A program made the position numbers and the translations under genes. A stretch of DNA of 64,000 bases from Planctomycetota bacterium (GTDB taxonomy: Bacteria > Planctomycetota > Phycisphaerae > Phycisphaerales > UBA5793), in assembly GCA_013112555.1 (NCBI GenBank), contig JABFGK010000002.1, positions 620,001 through 684,000 on the forward strand, written 5' to 3'. Under the pieces are notes generated by a model. The model saw only the letters and a list, made by a program, of their open reading frames with translations. It was not told where the DNA came from and made no database searches. Shown in pieces: positions 1-11,072 of the stretch (positions are counted from its first letter, which is position 1; each line of letters opens with the position of its first letter).

Positions 1-203
1 ACACACTCGTCTGTGGCGTCCATGCGATTGATATTACTACCGGCAACACCGCTGCCCGCATCGAATTGCGCACCGGCTGTGCCGAGTTGTTCGATGTAAC
101 ATGCGTACCCAATGCGCGGCATGTGGGAATCGTCGGCTTCACACGCGATACGGTAGACGGCGTCTTCGTCCTGCCGCCCGAGGCACTGGCAAAGAAGCAA
201 TGA
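1..203 (+). CDS. 3' end of a CDS running in from the left edge, possibly DUF4915/TIGR03032-like
   Basis: Open frame from base 3 to TGA at 201-203: TLVCGVHAIDITTGNTAARIELRTGCAELFDVTCVPNARHVGIVGFTRDTVDGVFVLPPEALAKKQ. Family call from C-terminal style only. Confidence 0.45.
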   Translation, partial: TLVCGVHAIDITTGNTAARIELRTGCAELFDVTCVPNARHVGIVGFTRDTVDGVFVLPPEALAKKQ

Positions 204-267
204 CAATTGAAAAAGGCCGAGAGCCGATATTCCTGCATCGACTCCCGACCCCTTTTCGTATCCAACG

Positions 268-1308
268 CTAGATCGCGACGACGTTCGTCGTCACACAGAC
301 CGTTAAGTCAAGTGCCTGCACGACCACCTTGCCGCATGCCGCACCCGGAACGTTCGTAATCAACTCAGCCACCCCGTTCCCGTCAGCAAACTCGACCGAC
401 CCGAGCGCGGCCGTCCGATTCAGCCCCAACTGTGTCCCGGCACACGGGCCGCTCGGCACAATTACACTCCCCTCTGCATACGCATAGACGAACGCTACCT
501 TCCCGTTGGCCGTCATCCCCTTGGCAGTCAGAACCATGCGCCCGGGGCAATCGCCCACCGCTTCGAGTGTCGGCGGAGTCGTGCCGCCGAACTGAAACTC
601 GCCGCCTAAACAGTTCTGCGACTCCAGGCCCGGCACCGCAATGCGATCCAGCAGCACGCCGTCCTTGGACCAGTTCTCAATCGTCCCCTGTGAGGTGCGA
701 TCGTGAATCCAGAACGTGTCATCGGCCGGGTCCAGCGCGAGTGCCATGCACTGCGTATGCCCGGTATCGAATGACCGCAACTCGACGCCGTCCTTGCTGT
801 ACTCGATGATCCGCGTCTGACTCGAAAACTGTGAGACCCACAGCGAATCATTCTCAGCGTCAAACGTCAACGATCCCAGCCCATTGACCCGGAACAACTG
901 CACCGGGTTCGTCCAATCAAGTTCAAACTGCCAGATATACCCGCTCGTGTCAATCGAGTAGTTGAACAGGCCGTCGGTTGCGCCGTCCCAGCACTTGGTG
1001 GGCCCGGCTTCGTGGAGATAGCGGGTGCCCATGTCGTTTCCGACCAAGTCATACTCCGCCCCTTCCTGCCCTTCGTCGGCCGCCATCGCTCGGACCGTGT
1101 CGAGTACCACAATCGGGTACTGATACTTGTCCGTCCCCGGCACAATCGCCCATTGCCGGACGATCTGGCCGTTCTGCACGACCGTGAACATCCCCTGGTC
1201 GCCCGACATCATGTAGTACTCACTCGTCTGAGCCGACCCGGTTGACGATACAAGTCCGGTAATCAGACACATTCCGGCAGCATACGTTAATCGATTCACG
1301 GTTTTCAC
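268..1308 (-). CDS. Secreted hypothetical protein, beta-propeller-like
   Basis: 346 aa ORF with N-terminal signal peptide (MKTVNRLTYAAGMCLITGLVSSTGSAQ); repeated 'FDAENDSLWVS / LALDPADDTFWIHD' strands. Confidence 0.7.
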   Translation of the reverse strand: MKTVNRLTYAAGMCLITGLVSSTGSAQTSEYYMMSGDQGMFTVVQNGQIVRQWAIVPGTDKYQYPIVVLDTVRAMAADEGQEGAEYDLVGNDMGTRYLHEAGPTKCWDGATDGLFNYSIDTSGYIWQFELDWTNPVQLFRVNGLGSLTFDAENDSLWVSQFSSQTRIIEYSKDGVELRSFDTGHTQCMALALDPADDTFWIHDRTSQGTIENWSKDGVLLDRIAVPGLESQNCLGGEFQFGGTTPPTLEAVGDCPGRMVLTAKGMTANGKVAFVYAYAEGSVIVPSGPCAGTQLGLNRTAALGSVEFADGNGVAELITNVPGAACGKVVVQALDLTVCVTTNVVAI

Positions 1309-1530
1309 TTCTCTCGCTCCTTACCTGACAGCGCCGTCACCGTTGGTAACGACTATCGGAATAGCAACAGATGGTCGGGTCGCATGCACCCCGGCGAACA
1401 CCAGACCGCACTCAAGCCCCAACATACCGCACTCCACCTCGTCTGTCAATGCTGGATTCGACTCGGCTGAGGTAGTGCCACGATCTTCCTTCAAAGGGTA
1501 TGAGGATGGGTGAGGGTGGAATGAGGCGCA

Positions 1531-1560
1531 AAAACAAACCCACGCATTCGAATGCGTGGG
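1531..1560 (-). terminator. Rho-independent terminator downstream of mreB
   Basis: Perfect 22-bp palindrome cccacgcattcgaatgcgtggg (1539-1560), followed on the minus strand by TTTGTTTTT. Confidence 0.8.
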
Positions 1561-1623
1561 ATTCTGTTCCAGTGACTCAACACGAGTCCCCCTGCACCAC
1601 ACCCCCCTCACCCACCCATCGGC

Positions 1624-2676
1624 CTACTCATCATCCAGATTCGATTCGAGCGTCTCTTTCCAGAACTCGAGATTCTCGAGGTAGATGCTCGTCCCTTTTG
1701 CGACACACGTGATCGGGTCGTCGGCCACCCGCACGTCCAGCCCGGTCGCGTTGGAAATCACGATGTCGATCCCACGCAGCAGCGCCCCGCCGCCGGCCAG
1801 CACGATCCCGTTGTCCACCAGGTCTGCTGCCAACTCCGGCTCAACCCGTTCCAGCGTGCTCGTTACCGTCTCGATGATCGCGTTCACCGGCTCCTGCAGC
1901 GACTCCCGGATCTCCTCGGATGACACGACCGTCTTCCTCGGCAGACCCGAAATCATGTCCCGGCCCCGAACTTCCATCGTTGATTCGTCGCCCGTCGCGG
2001 CAGCCGACCCGATCTCGATCTTGATCCGTTCCGACGTCTGCTCACCGATCATCAGGTTGTACGTCTTTTTCATGTGACTGATGATCGATTCGTCCATGTC
2101 ATCGCCGGCCACCCGCACCGATTCGCAGACCGCAATATCGACCAGCGACATGATCGCGACTTCCGTGGTCCCGCCGCCGATGTCCACGATCATCGAGGCC
2201 GTCGGCTCCACGATCGGCAGCCCGGCCCCGATCCCGGCCGCCATCGGCTCCTCGACGAGATACACCCGCCGGGCACCCGCCCGGATTGCCGAGTTCAAGA
2301 CAGCCTGCTTCTCGACGGCTGTGATCCCTGACGGAATCGCAATCACGACCCGAGGTCGAATGATGTGCCGGCGCCCGTTGACCTTCCGGATGAAGTAGCT
2401 GAGCATCGCTTCGGTGATCTCGAAATCGGAGATCACGCCGTCTTTCAACGGCCGAATCGCCGTGATCGAGCCGGGTGTCTTGCCCAACATCTCCTTGGCC
2501 ATCCACCCGACCGCGTTCCCGTTGTTCAGTACCCGGTTCGTTCCCTTGCGAACCGCCACGACCGACGGCTCATTCAAAACGATCCCCTCGCCGCGCACAC
2601 ACACGAGCGTGTTGCACGTTCCGAGGTCGATTCCCATATCGACACTGAACCAGGAAAACAGTGAATCAAGAGCCAA
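1624..2676 (-). CDS. mreB: Rod shape-determining protein MreB
   Basis: 350 aa; MGIDLGTCNTLVCVRGEGIVLNEPSVVA, DIGGGTTEVAIMS, LAGGGALLRGID: actin-fold phosphate and adenosine motifs of MreB. Confidence 0.97.
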   Translation of the reverse strand: MALDSLFSWFSVDMGIDLGTCNTLVCVRGEGIVLNEPSVVAVRKGTNRVLNNGNAVGWMAKEMLGKTPGSITAIRPLKDGVISDFEITEAMLSYFIRKVNGRRHIIRPRVVIAIPSGITAVEKQAVLNSAIRAGARRVYLVEEPMAAGIGAGLPIVEPTASMIVDIGGGTTEVAIMSLVDIAVCESVRVAGDDMDESIISHMKKTYNLMIGEQTSERIKIEIGSAAATGDESTMEVRGRDMISGLPRKTVVSSEEIRESLQEPVNAIIETVTSTLERVEPELAADLVDNGIVLAGGGALLRGIDIVISNATGLDVRVADDPITCVAKGTSIYLENLEFWKETLESNLDDE

Positions 2677-2850
2677 CGGCGATCCCTCTTCTCAGCGCCC
2701 GGTCACTTCCGTGTACGCGGTCCATCCACGAGGCCGCTCACGCACGGCCACTTTTGTGCTGATCCCCAAAGCCCGACAACAGGCCGAATGAGACCGGAAC
2801 AAGCCGAGCCTCTGTAGAACGCTTCGGCACCCGGGCTGCCCCATCTTGAC

Positions 2851-2856
2851 ATTATA
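2851..2856 (-). promoter_or_regulatory. Putative -10 box of mreB promoter
   Basis: TATAAT on the minus strand (attata on +) about 175 bp upstream of the mreB start; no strong -35. Confidence 0.4.
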
Positions 2857-2923
2857 CCAATCCGGCCTGCCCGATACCCAAACCGGCACCACAAGTCTTC
2901 ACCAATCCCCATCCTACCCCCCG

Positions 2924-4372
2924 TGTATAGACCGGAGACATAGGTAACAGGTGTTCGGAGACATGGGTGACACTTTTCGTATGCTGGTTTCTTCACCGAT
3001 TGAGGAGACCAGGCATGCCGTGGAAGGAAGTGTCAACCGTGTCGGAGCGACAGGAGTTTGTACACCTGGCCAGCGTCGAGGGGGCCAACATCGCCCGTCT
3101 CAGTCGCGGGTTCGGAATCAGCCGCAAGACGGCCTACAAGTGGCTCGATCGGTATCGTCGGGGAGGGGATGAGGCGTTGATTGACCGGTCGCGTCGGCCG
3201 ACCCGATCACCGGCTCAGACGCCAGTGTCAGTGGAGTCGGCGGTGCTGGCCATCCGGAGTCGCCACCCGGTCTGGGGTGGCCGCAAGATTCGTCACCGTT
3301 TGCTGGCGTTGGGCCATCATGAGTCGGTTCCGGCCGCCAGCACCATCACCGGGATTCTGCGTCGCCATGGGCTGATTGATCCAGCCGAAGCGAGCAAACA
3401 CACGCCGTGTCGTCGCTTCGAACATGGGCAACCCAACGATCTGTGGCAGATGGATTTCAAAGGGCATGTCGCGATGAGCGATGCTCTCGAGGATCGTCGC
3501 CGAGTGTATCCGCTGACGGTGCTGGATGATCACTCGCGGTATGTCGTCGGGCTGCGCGCCTGTGGGCATGAGCGTGAAGCGACGGTTCGTTCGGAGTTGA
3601 CGGGCATCTTCCAGCACTACGGGCTGCCGCGTCGAATGCTGATGGATAACGGCTCGGTCTGGCGTTCCGACACGCCGCATCGGCACACGAAGTTGACTGC
3701 GTGGTTGTTGCGTCTGGGTGTTCGCGTCACACATAGCCGCCCGGTGCACCCGCAGACGCTGGGCAAGGATGAACGGTTTCATCGGACGCTGAAAGCTGAG
3801 GCGATGACGGGTCGAACCTTCCCGGGCCTGGCCCACTGGCAGCGTCACTTCGATCGCTGGCGGACGGTGTACAACTGTGAGCGGCCGCACGAGGCATTGG
3901 ACATGCATCCGCCGGTGAGCCGGTATCGTGGCAGTGACCGTGAGATGCCATCCCGGTTGCCGGCCATCGAGTATTCGCCGAGTGATGTGGTTCGCAAGGT
4001 GGGCCAGGGAGGCTGGATCACGTACGGTGGGATCGAGTACAAGATTGGGAAGGCCTTCGTCGGCGAGTATGTGGCGCTGCGTGCGATGGTCCGCGACGGG
4101 TGGTTCGAAGTGTACTTCTGCCACGAGCGGCTCGGCCGGCTCAACATTCGGAGTCTGACGCGTCGATCGGGCCGGCGTGGCGGGATGGAACGGGTGGAGC
4201 CATGTCCGGCGGGCCCGGGGTTGGGACGCGCGTGAGGTGAATGGCGGCTGCGTTGGCGTCACTCGCTCCGCTCGTGACGCTCCCTCCGCCCGCCATTCAC
4301 CGGCCCACCGGCGTACCATCATGTGTTACCCATGTCCCCGAACGGGTGTCACCCATCTGTCCGGTCCAAACA
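2924..4372 (+). mobile_element. IS481-family insertion sequence, copy 1 (1449 bp)
   Basis: Ends TGTATAGACCGG...CCGGTCCAAACA with ~50-bp imperfect terminal inverted repeats; flanked by 5-bp direct repeat CCCCG (2919-2923 and 4373-4377). Confidence 0.93.
2967..4235 (+). CDS. IS481-type transposase (HTH + DDE integrase core); probable start at an internal ATG such as 3015
   Basis: HTH 'IARLSRGFGISRKTAYKWLDRYRRGG'; DDE core 'DLWQMDFKGHV...VLDDHSRYVVG...MDNGSVW...KDERFHRTLKAE'. Confidence 0.93.
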   Translation: MTLFVCWFLHRLRRPGMPWKEVSTVSERQEFVHLASVEGANIARLSRGFGISRKTAYKWLDRYRRGGDEALIDRSRRPTRSPAQTPVSVESAVLAIRSRHPVWGGRKIRHRLLALGHHESVPAASTITGILRRHGLIDPAEASKHTPCRRFEHGQPNDLWQMDFKGHVAMSDALEDRRRVYPLTVLDDHSRYVVGLRACGHEREATVRSELTGIFQHYGLPRRMLMDNGSVWRSDTPHRHTKLTAWLLRLGVRVTHSRPVHPQTLGKDERFHRTLKAEAMTGRTFPGLAHWQRHFDRWRTVYNCERPHEALDMHPPVSRYRGSDREMPSRLPAIEYSPSDVVRKVGQGGWITYGGIEYKIGKAFVGEYVALRAMVRDGWFEVYFCHERLGRLNIRSLTRRSGRRGGMERVEPCPAGPGLGRA

Positions 4373-4528
4373 CCCCGCCCCGGGGGGGTCGCCCCGTCGA
4401 TGAACCACCATTTCCGGCCACTTCTGCCCTTTGCCTCCATGCCCCGTATAATCCGAGCGGCATGCGCCAACTGATTGACAGCCAATTCCATCGGGTGACC
4501 AGGCTCAGAGTGCCCAGGCCCGATCCTC

Positions 4529-5530
4529 TTGTCCCGGAACCACGGTATGACCAAACGAGCCGCCAAAGGCAAGTCCAAGAGACCGGCCTCCTCCAATACG
4601 AACGATGCCTCGGCCACCACCGCTGCCGCAGAGCCCGCCGCCGCTGAGCCCGCTGCTGGTGCAGAGTCGAAGCAGACACTGCCGCCGGCCACCGAACCCC
4701 GACAATGGCACCAGGTGCAGGAAGGGCGCCGCAAGAAGTCGGCCGTCCCCGAAGGCCTGTGGATGCAGTGCACAGCCTGCACCCAGATGATCTGGCGCGA
4801 TCGGCTCAAGGCCAATCACCGGGTCTGCCCGGAGTGCGGCCACCACTACCGCGTCGGGGCAGCCGAGCGCATCGAGCAACTGTGCGACCCCGGATCGTTC
4901 GAGCCGGTTGATGAATCCATCACGAGCCTCAACCCGCTCAACTTCACCGATCTCAAGCCCTATCCCGCCCGCATCGAGGCCGATCGCAAGCGAACCGGCC
5001 GGCCCGAGGCCGTGCTGTCGGGCACCGGCTTCATCAAGGGTCGCCGCGTCGTGCTGGCCGTCCTCGACCTCACCTTCATGATGGGATCGATGGGGTCCGT
5101 CGTCGGCGAGAAAGTCACCCGGGCCATTGAGTCCGCACTCGAGTATGACCTGCCGCTCATCATCGTCAGTTCATCCGGCGGGGCACGAATGCAGGAGTCC
5201 GGCCTGTCGCTCATGCAAATGGCCAAGACGTCGGCAGCCCTGGCCCGTTTCGATGATGCCGGCGGCCTGTTTATCAGCGTGCTGTCCGATCCCACCACCG
5301 GCGGGGTGTCAGCCAGCTTCGCCATGCTCGGCGACGTCATCATTGCCGAACCCGGTGCCCTCATCGGCTTTGCCGGGCCGCGCGTCATCCAGCAGACCAT
5401 CCGCCAGGAACTGCCCGACGGCTTCCAACGTGCCGAGTTCCTCAAGGACAAGGGCTTCATTGACCGCGTCGTCCCCCGTGGCGAACTCCGCAGCGAAATC
5501 AGCCGCATCATCGACTACTGCGGCAAGTAG
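4529..5530 (+). CDS. accD: Acetyl-CoA carboxylase carboxyltransferase subunit beta (ATG start probably 4547)
   Basis: C4 zinc ribbon 'MQCTACTQMIWRDRLKANHRVCPECGHHYR'; 'SSSGGARMQES', 'TGGVSASFAMLGDVIIAEPGALIGFAGPRVIQQT'. Ala/Glu-rich N-terminal extension. Confidence 0.96.
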   Translation: MSRNHGMTKRAAKGKSKRPASSNTNDASATTAAAEPAAAEPAAGAESKQTLPPATEPRQWHQVQEGRRKKSAVPEGLWMQCTACTQMIWRDRLKANHRVCPECGHHYRVGAAERIEQLCDPGSFEPVDESITSLNPLNFTDLKPYPARIEADRKRTGRPEAVLSGTGFIKGRRVVLAVLDLTFMMGSMGSVVGEKVTRAIESALEYDLPLIIVSSSGGARMQESGLSLMQMAKTSAALARFDDAGGLFISVLSDPTTGGVSASFAMLGDVIIAEPGALIGFAGPRVIQQTIRQELPDGFQRAEFLKDKGFIDRVVPRGELRSEISRIIDYCGK

Positions 5531-5640
5531 TCAGTCGTGTAGGGGCACATTGCATGTGCCCCCTTCCCCCCGACCATCCCCACCAGCACCCTGTCAGGAC
5601 TCGTACCTCGTCCTGACCTACGTCACTACCTCACTCATCC

Positions 5641-5760
5641 TCTCCGACGAGCCGCGCACGTGAGTAAGCGGGCCCCATCACCTCCGACGAGCCGCGCACG
5701 TGAGTAAGCGGGCCCCATCCTCTCCGACGAGCCGCGCACGTGAGTAAGCGGGTTCTTATC
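5641..5760. repeat. Three tandem 40-bp repeats
   Basis: Unit tctccgacgagccgcgcacgtgagtaagcgggccccatc(a/c), repeated exactly every 40 bp; third copy degenerates at its last ~8 bases. Confidence 0.97.
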
Positions 5761-5938
5761 GTCCTACATTGGTCTCCACATTCAAATGAGATTACCTCTG
5801 GACAGCCACACTCATTTGTGGTACCTTGTGAAGTGGGACGGGCGTCTCGCCCGTGCCACCGACGGGAGTGGAGAAGATGGATTCCCACGTTCGCGGGAAT
5901 GACGGAGTCTCGTAGTCTCGTAGCGACTGTCTTCGAAG

Positions 5939-7006
<1,068 letters not shown>

Positions 7007-7064
7007 TCACGCTACACTGCGGTCTCATCGGGACCGAGGTCAGGACGATCTGTCGGCCGGCCGC

Positions 7065-7098
7065 TGACGCTCCACCGCTGGCCAGCGGTGGAGCGTCA
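7065..7098. repeat. Perfect 34-bp palindrome in the region upstream of the IS110-family transposase
   Basis: tgacgctccaccgctgg / ccagcggtggagcgtca, no spacer. Confidence 0.95.
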
Positions 7099-7400
7099 AC
7101 CATTACTCCCTCAGCCTATGCATCGAGTCTCTATATCGCTGAACAGCGCATAATACAAGGTCAGGGTGAAACCTGACCTTGATACACGGCCTGACCTGGA
7201 GGGGCGAGAGCGAGAGACTTGGGAAACCAACAGATTGGGAGGCCCGCTCCCTCACGGTCGCGGCTCGTAAGAGTCGGGCCTGCAGCCCGATGATAGGGGA
7301 CGGACGAGACGCCCGTGCCACCGACGGGAGTGGAGGAGATGGCTTCCTGCTGAAGCGCGCGGCTCATCGGAGCGTGGCATACTGGCCGGAGAATCAGAGA

Positions 7401-8744
7401 ATGAAGCAAGTCGCCAACCTCTGTACCACCTTCTGCCTTATATGCATGGTCGCACCGACACATGCACAGCAGCTGGAATATGCCATTCTGGAACTGGCCA
7501 AGGACGGACTCGGCCACTGTATTAATGAACAGTCAGTGTGCGGCGGGTATGTTGATTTTGAAACACAGTCCAACTGGCCCGGGATTTGGACATGGGAGCA
7601 AGGGCTGAACCAACTACCTCTGGGTGACGCAAAGGGTGGAAGCGCTAATGATATAAACAACAACAATCAGATAGTCGGCTACTACTGGCCTGAGACACCA
7701 TATGTCGGCAGAGCATATCTGTATGAGCAGGGAGTGTTGACTGATCTCGGAACTTTCGGCGGCGACCGTTCCTCGGCAAGAGCGATATCTGACAGCGGAG
7801 TAGTCGTGGGCTCAGCCCTGGATGCTGACGGCTATGGGCACTGGCTTCCATTTGCCTATGAGGGCGGTGTCATGCGTGAACTTGACACACCGATAAAGCG
7901 AGGCGGAGCGCATGATGTAAACAACCAGGGCATTGTAGTAGGATACTCATATCCAAATGAGTACAGGCAGCGTGCCTGCCTCTGGACACCTGATGGTCGC
8001 CTCCACTGGTTGACGGGGCTCAATGGTAATGGTGCGGTGGCACGTGGCATTAACGACAATAATGTGATTGTTGGTTCATCATTCTCGGATGGGTACAGCA
8101 CAGGCCATGCTGTCGTCTGGCTCAACGGGAAGGTACATGACATTCATAGTGCAGACAACTGGCCCGATAGTGCAGCATATGCCATCAACAGTTGCGGCCA
8201 GGTTGTCGGGAGAAAGAGCAACGATGGCATTGAGACAGTCGCGTTTATATACGAAAGGGGGCATGGCATGCGCCTTGCCGATGTGCTGCTCCCGCCGCGC
8301 AGCAGGTGGCGGCTGAGCACGGCTGACGATATTAATGACCACGGCCAGATTGTGGGTGCAGCCACACCACATACTGACCGTTTTGACTTCAGCATGTACC
8401 TCCTCACGCCCGTTTACCCCTCGTTCGACTTGACACAGTTCAGCCCGGGTATCCCCGGCCAGATGAGCACGATTGAAGCACATAATGTCCCACCGGGCGC
8501 AACAGTTCATTTCCTCGGTGCCCGTTGGGGCGGCGGGACGTTGATTCCGACGTGCGAAGTCACAAAGAACGCGCTGCAACTCGAAGATCCGCGCCAACTC
8601 GGGACGGCTGTCGCAGACTCCAACGGTGTCGCGACGATACAAGGAGTTATCCCCGAGAAATGGGCCGGCCGGGAGATCCTGTTCCAGGCGTTTGTTCGCG
8701 AGACGTGTGAGATCAGCAATCTGGTCGTGCAGACGTTTGAGTGA
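7401..8744 (+). CDS. Secreted HAF-repeat (DUF3466-like) protein
   Basis: ATG at 7401 gives signal peptide MKQVANLCTTFCLICMVAPTHAQ; repeated 'DINNNNQIVGYYW', 'AISDSGVVVGSA', 'DVNNQGIVVGYSY', 'DINDHGQIVGAA' units. Confidence 0.85.
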   Translation: MKQVANLCTTFCLICMVAPTHAQQLEYAILELAKDGLGHCINEQSVCGGYVDFETQSNWPGIWTWEQGLNQLPLGDAKGGSANDINNNNQIVGYYWPETPYVGRAYLYEQGVLTDLGTFGGDRSSARAISDSGVVVGSALDADGYGHWLPFAYEGGVMRELDTPIKRGGAHDVNNQGIVVGYSYPNEYRQRACLWTPDGRLHWLTGLNGNGAVARGINDNNVIVGSSFSDGYSTGHAVVWLNGKVHDIHSADNWPDSAAYAINSCGQVVGRKSNDGIETVAFIYERGHGMRLADVLLPPRSRWRLSTADDINDHGQIVGAATPHTDRFDFSMYLLTPVYPSFDLTQFSPGIPGQMSTIEAHNVPPGATVHFLGARWGGGTLIPTCEVTKNALQLEDPRQLGTAVADSNGVATIQGVIPEKWAGREILFQAFVRETCEISNLVVQTFE

Positions 8745-8945
8745 GCGAGTCTTGTAGGGGCACGATGCCTCGTGCCCCGTTGTGGATACAAGTCTCGATT
8801 GCGTGCCACGATCACCTCTTCGGGGTGAAGAGTGGGTTTGTGATGCGCATCATCTTCCGGGGGTGGCGCTCGTCTCCGACTCGCTTCACCCCCGGCTACA
8901 CACGATCACCGCTTCGCGGTGAGGAAGCGCGAGGATCGTTCGAGG

Positions 8946-9385
8946 GTAGGGGCACATTGCATGTGCCCCGTTGTGGGTACAGACCATTTGTTGCGCACTT
9001 CGTCCGCCCTCCGGGCGGTGGCGTAGATGGGGTGCCCATACCGGCGGCTGAAGCCGCCGGCTACGTTCGTGCGCCCTGACGGGCGGGGGAGTGGAGGAGA
9101 TGGATTCCCGCGTGCGCGGGAATGACGAGTGAGGTGGCATTGCATGATGCTTGCGCATCATCATCCCACACCCCCCGGCTCTGCCGGGGCTTACCGGAAC
9201 CCGCTCCCTCACGGTCGCGGTTTGTCGGAGGGTAGGGGCACATTGCATGTGCCCCGTTGTGGATACATATCCTGTGCTACGTCTCGTCCGCCCTCCGGGC
9301 GGTGGCGTAGATGGGGTGCCCATACCGGCGGCTGAAGCCGCCGGCTACGTTCGTGCGCCCTGACGGGCGGGGGAGTGGAGGAGGC
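8946..9385. repeat. Composite intergenic repeat block including a ~101-bp direct repeat (9001-9101 and 9285-9385)
   Basis: cgtccgccctccgggcggtggcgtagatggggtgcccataccggcggctgaagccgccggctacgttcgtgcgccctgacgggcgggggagtggaggag occurs twice without visible change. Confidence 0.93.
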
Positions 9386-9459
9386 CCGCTCCCTCACGGT
9401 CGCGGCTCGTCGATCCAGGGACGGGCGAGAGGCCCGACCCCTTCTCTGTTGACCGATCC

Positions 9460-10881
9460 TCATTCGCCCCCCACCAGCACCCGCGCGAACCGAAGTTGTA
9501 CCACATCCAGAATCGGCCCCCGGCCGGCCGGCTCAATGCCGATCACAAACGATCCACTCCCGTCATCTGACAGCGGAACATCAATGGACGTCAGCGACCG
9601 ATCAGCTGAAATATGCACTCGATGGGCATCCTGTGCACGACCGGTTCCAATGATCAGATCAAGATCAGCCCACAGCCTCGCTGAAGCGGGCACCTCGACC
9701 TCACACGCAAAACGAGTTGCCCCAGCCGGCAGCCGGAACCGGAACACACCCGGCCCGTGAATCTCCACGCTCGACAAGCCGGCCGGCATCCCAGGATTAA
9801 TCAGCACCGGCGTGGCCAACGGCGGGCCGCTCACCGAAACGCCGGACCCATCAACTTCACCACCATCGGATTCCACTCCCATTAGCGCCAGGTCGGCCAG
9901 CCCGACAAATGACCCCGAGTCGAACACCACTGCCTGCACCTCAGAACGTGCCAGCGAACAGGCATGACCCGGCAACAGCATCACACGAAACGCATCACGA
10001 TCCAGGGCCGTCACCCGGTCACACGGCAGCACTTCCCCCGAGGCCAGCCACAGTTGGACACCGGACGGCCGCATCCTGGCATTGCCGAACCGGATTGCCC
10101 CGATCCGATCAAACGCCACCTCGATACGCCGGCCATCAGCCGTCTCGACCGGGACCGGGTCCGCCCACCCATCAACAAACCCTGATATGACGTCACCGTT
10201 GGACAGCCGCAGGACATCCAACTGGATCCCATCGGCCGTCACGATATCAGGCCAGGCAACCGAAGGCTGTAACCGAACGCGCGCGATGGAGGCAAGATCC
10301 ATCGAAACGATCCCGAGCAAATCGTGTTTCCAACGAAACGAACCAGACGATCTCCCTCCCACATCTCCTCCCTCCCCATTCCTCTCGTCAGCGCCCGACA
10401 CGTGTACCGGCGACCCGAACAGACGAACCCCATCCACCGTTTCCAGTACTGCCTTGGCAATCGTGGCCGCTGCCCCGGTCCCCGCTTCTCCCGCATCGAC
10501 ATGGTCGAACCGACCCGTGGCCCGCTCCTCCGACGACGGCTGCATGACGACAACGCGACCGGTTGCGCCGGCCGACACGGCCGACTTCGACACGATCGCA
10601 AGCACATCGGCCAGATTCAAAGACTCCCGCAATCCATCGTGTCTCACAGAGACCTGCCCGGTGGCTGGATCAATCAGCAGCACCTCGTACCACCGCCCGC
10701 CGGTGACATGATCCCGGAGCAGTACCCAATGTGTCGCATCAGCCGGCGGGGTGGCGGCTGCCTGGGCCGTCGCGGCGATCAGGCACACGGCACATACAAC
10801 AGCACACCGGAGTACGGTGGCACCCCACATCGGGTGGGCTGCCCCGCGAACCGGACTCCTGTCTCGCATTCCAAATCCCAT
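9460..10881 (-). CDS. Secreted protein, probable C-terminal NPCBM-like carbohydrate-binding domain
   Basis: 473 aa; signal peptide ending AATAQA; C-terminal 'FRFRLPAGATRFACEVEVPASAR...LDLIIGTG...IDVPLSDDGSGSFVIGIEPAG' resembles NPCBM-type domains. Confidence 0.7.
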   Translation of the reverse strand: MGFGMRDRSPVRGAAHPMWGATVLRCAVVCAVCLIAATAQAAATPPADATHWVLLRDHVTGGRWYEVLLIDPATGQVSVRHDGLRESLNLADVLAIVSKSAVSAGATGRVVVMQPSSEERATGRFDHVDAGEAGTGAAATIAKAVLETVDGVRLFGSPVHVSGADERNGEGGDVGGRSSGSFRWKHDLLGIVSMDLASIARVRLQPSVAWPDIVTADGIQLDVLRLSNGDVISGFVDGWADPVPVETADGRRIEVAFDRIGAIRFGNARMRPSGVQLWLASGEVLPCDRVTALDRDAFRVMLLPGHACSLARSEVQAVVFDSGSFVGLADLALMGVESDGGEVDGSGVSVSGPPLATPVLINPGMPAGLSSVEIHGPGVFRFRLPAGATRFACEVEVPASARLWADLDLIIGTGRAQDAHRVHISADRSLTSIDVPLSDDGSGSFVIGIEPAGRGPILDVVQLRFARVLVGGE

Positions 10882-11072
10882 ACGTCAATCTCCATCGGTG
10901 GGGGGTGGGTGCCTTGCCGGCTGCCTGATTCACCACCATCCCAATCGAACCGGGGGGTAAGCAGTCTATGATGTCTGCCCCCCTCCAGCGGTAGCGAAGC
11001 CTCCCAGAGATTCCACACGCTGGCAGCGGCCGGGATGAACCGGAACACGAGCCAAAGGCCGAGCCTTTACCA

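Noticed and set aside
3228-4322. 364-aa antisense ORF inside IS481 (and its twin at 59835-60929)
   Set aside because: Shadow ORF from high-GC codon bias; the plus strand encodes a clear DDE transposase.
5641-5760. CRISPR array
   Set aside because: Units are contiguous with no variable spacers; no cas-like genes in the window.
8886-9463. Multiple overlapping small ORFs on both strands (e.g. 8886-9323 minus, 9209-9463 minus)
   Set aside because: They are translations of repeated hairpin modules and show no coding signature.
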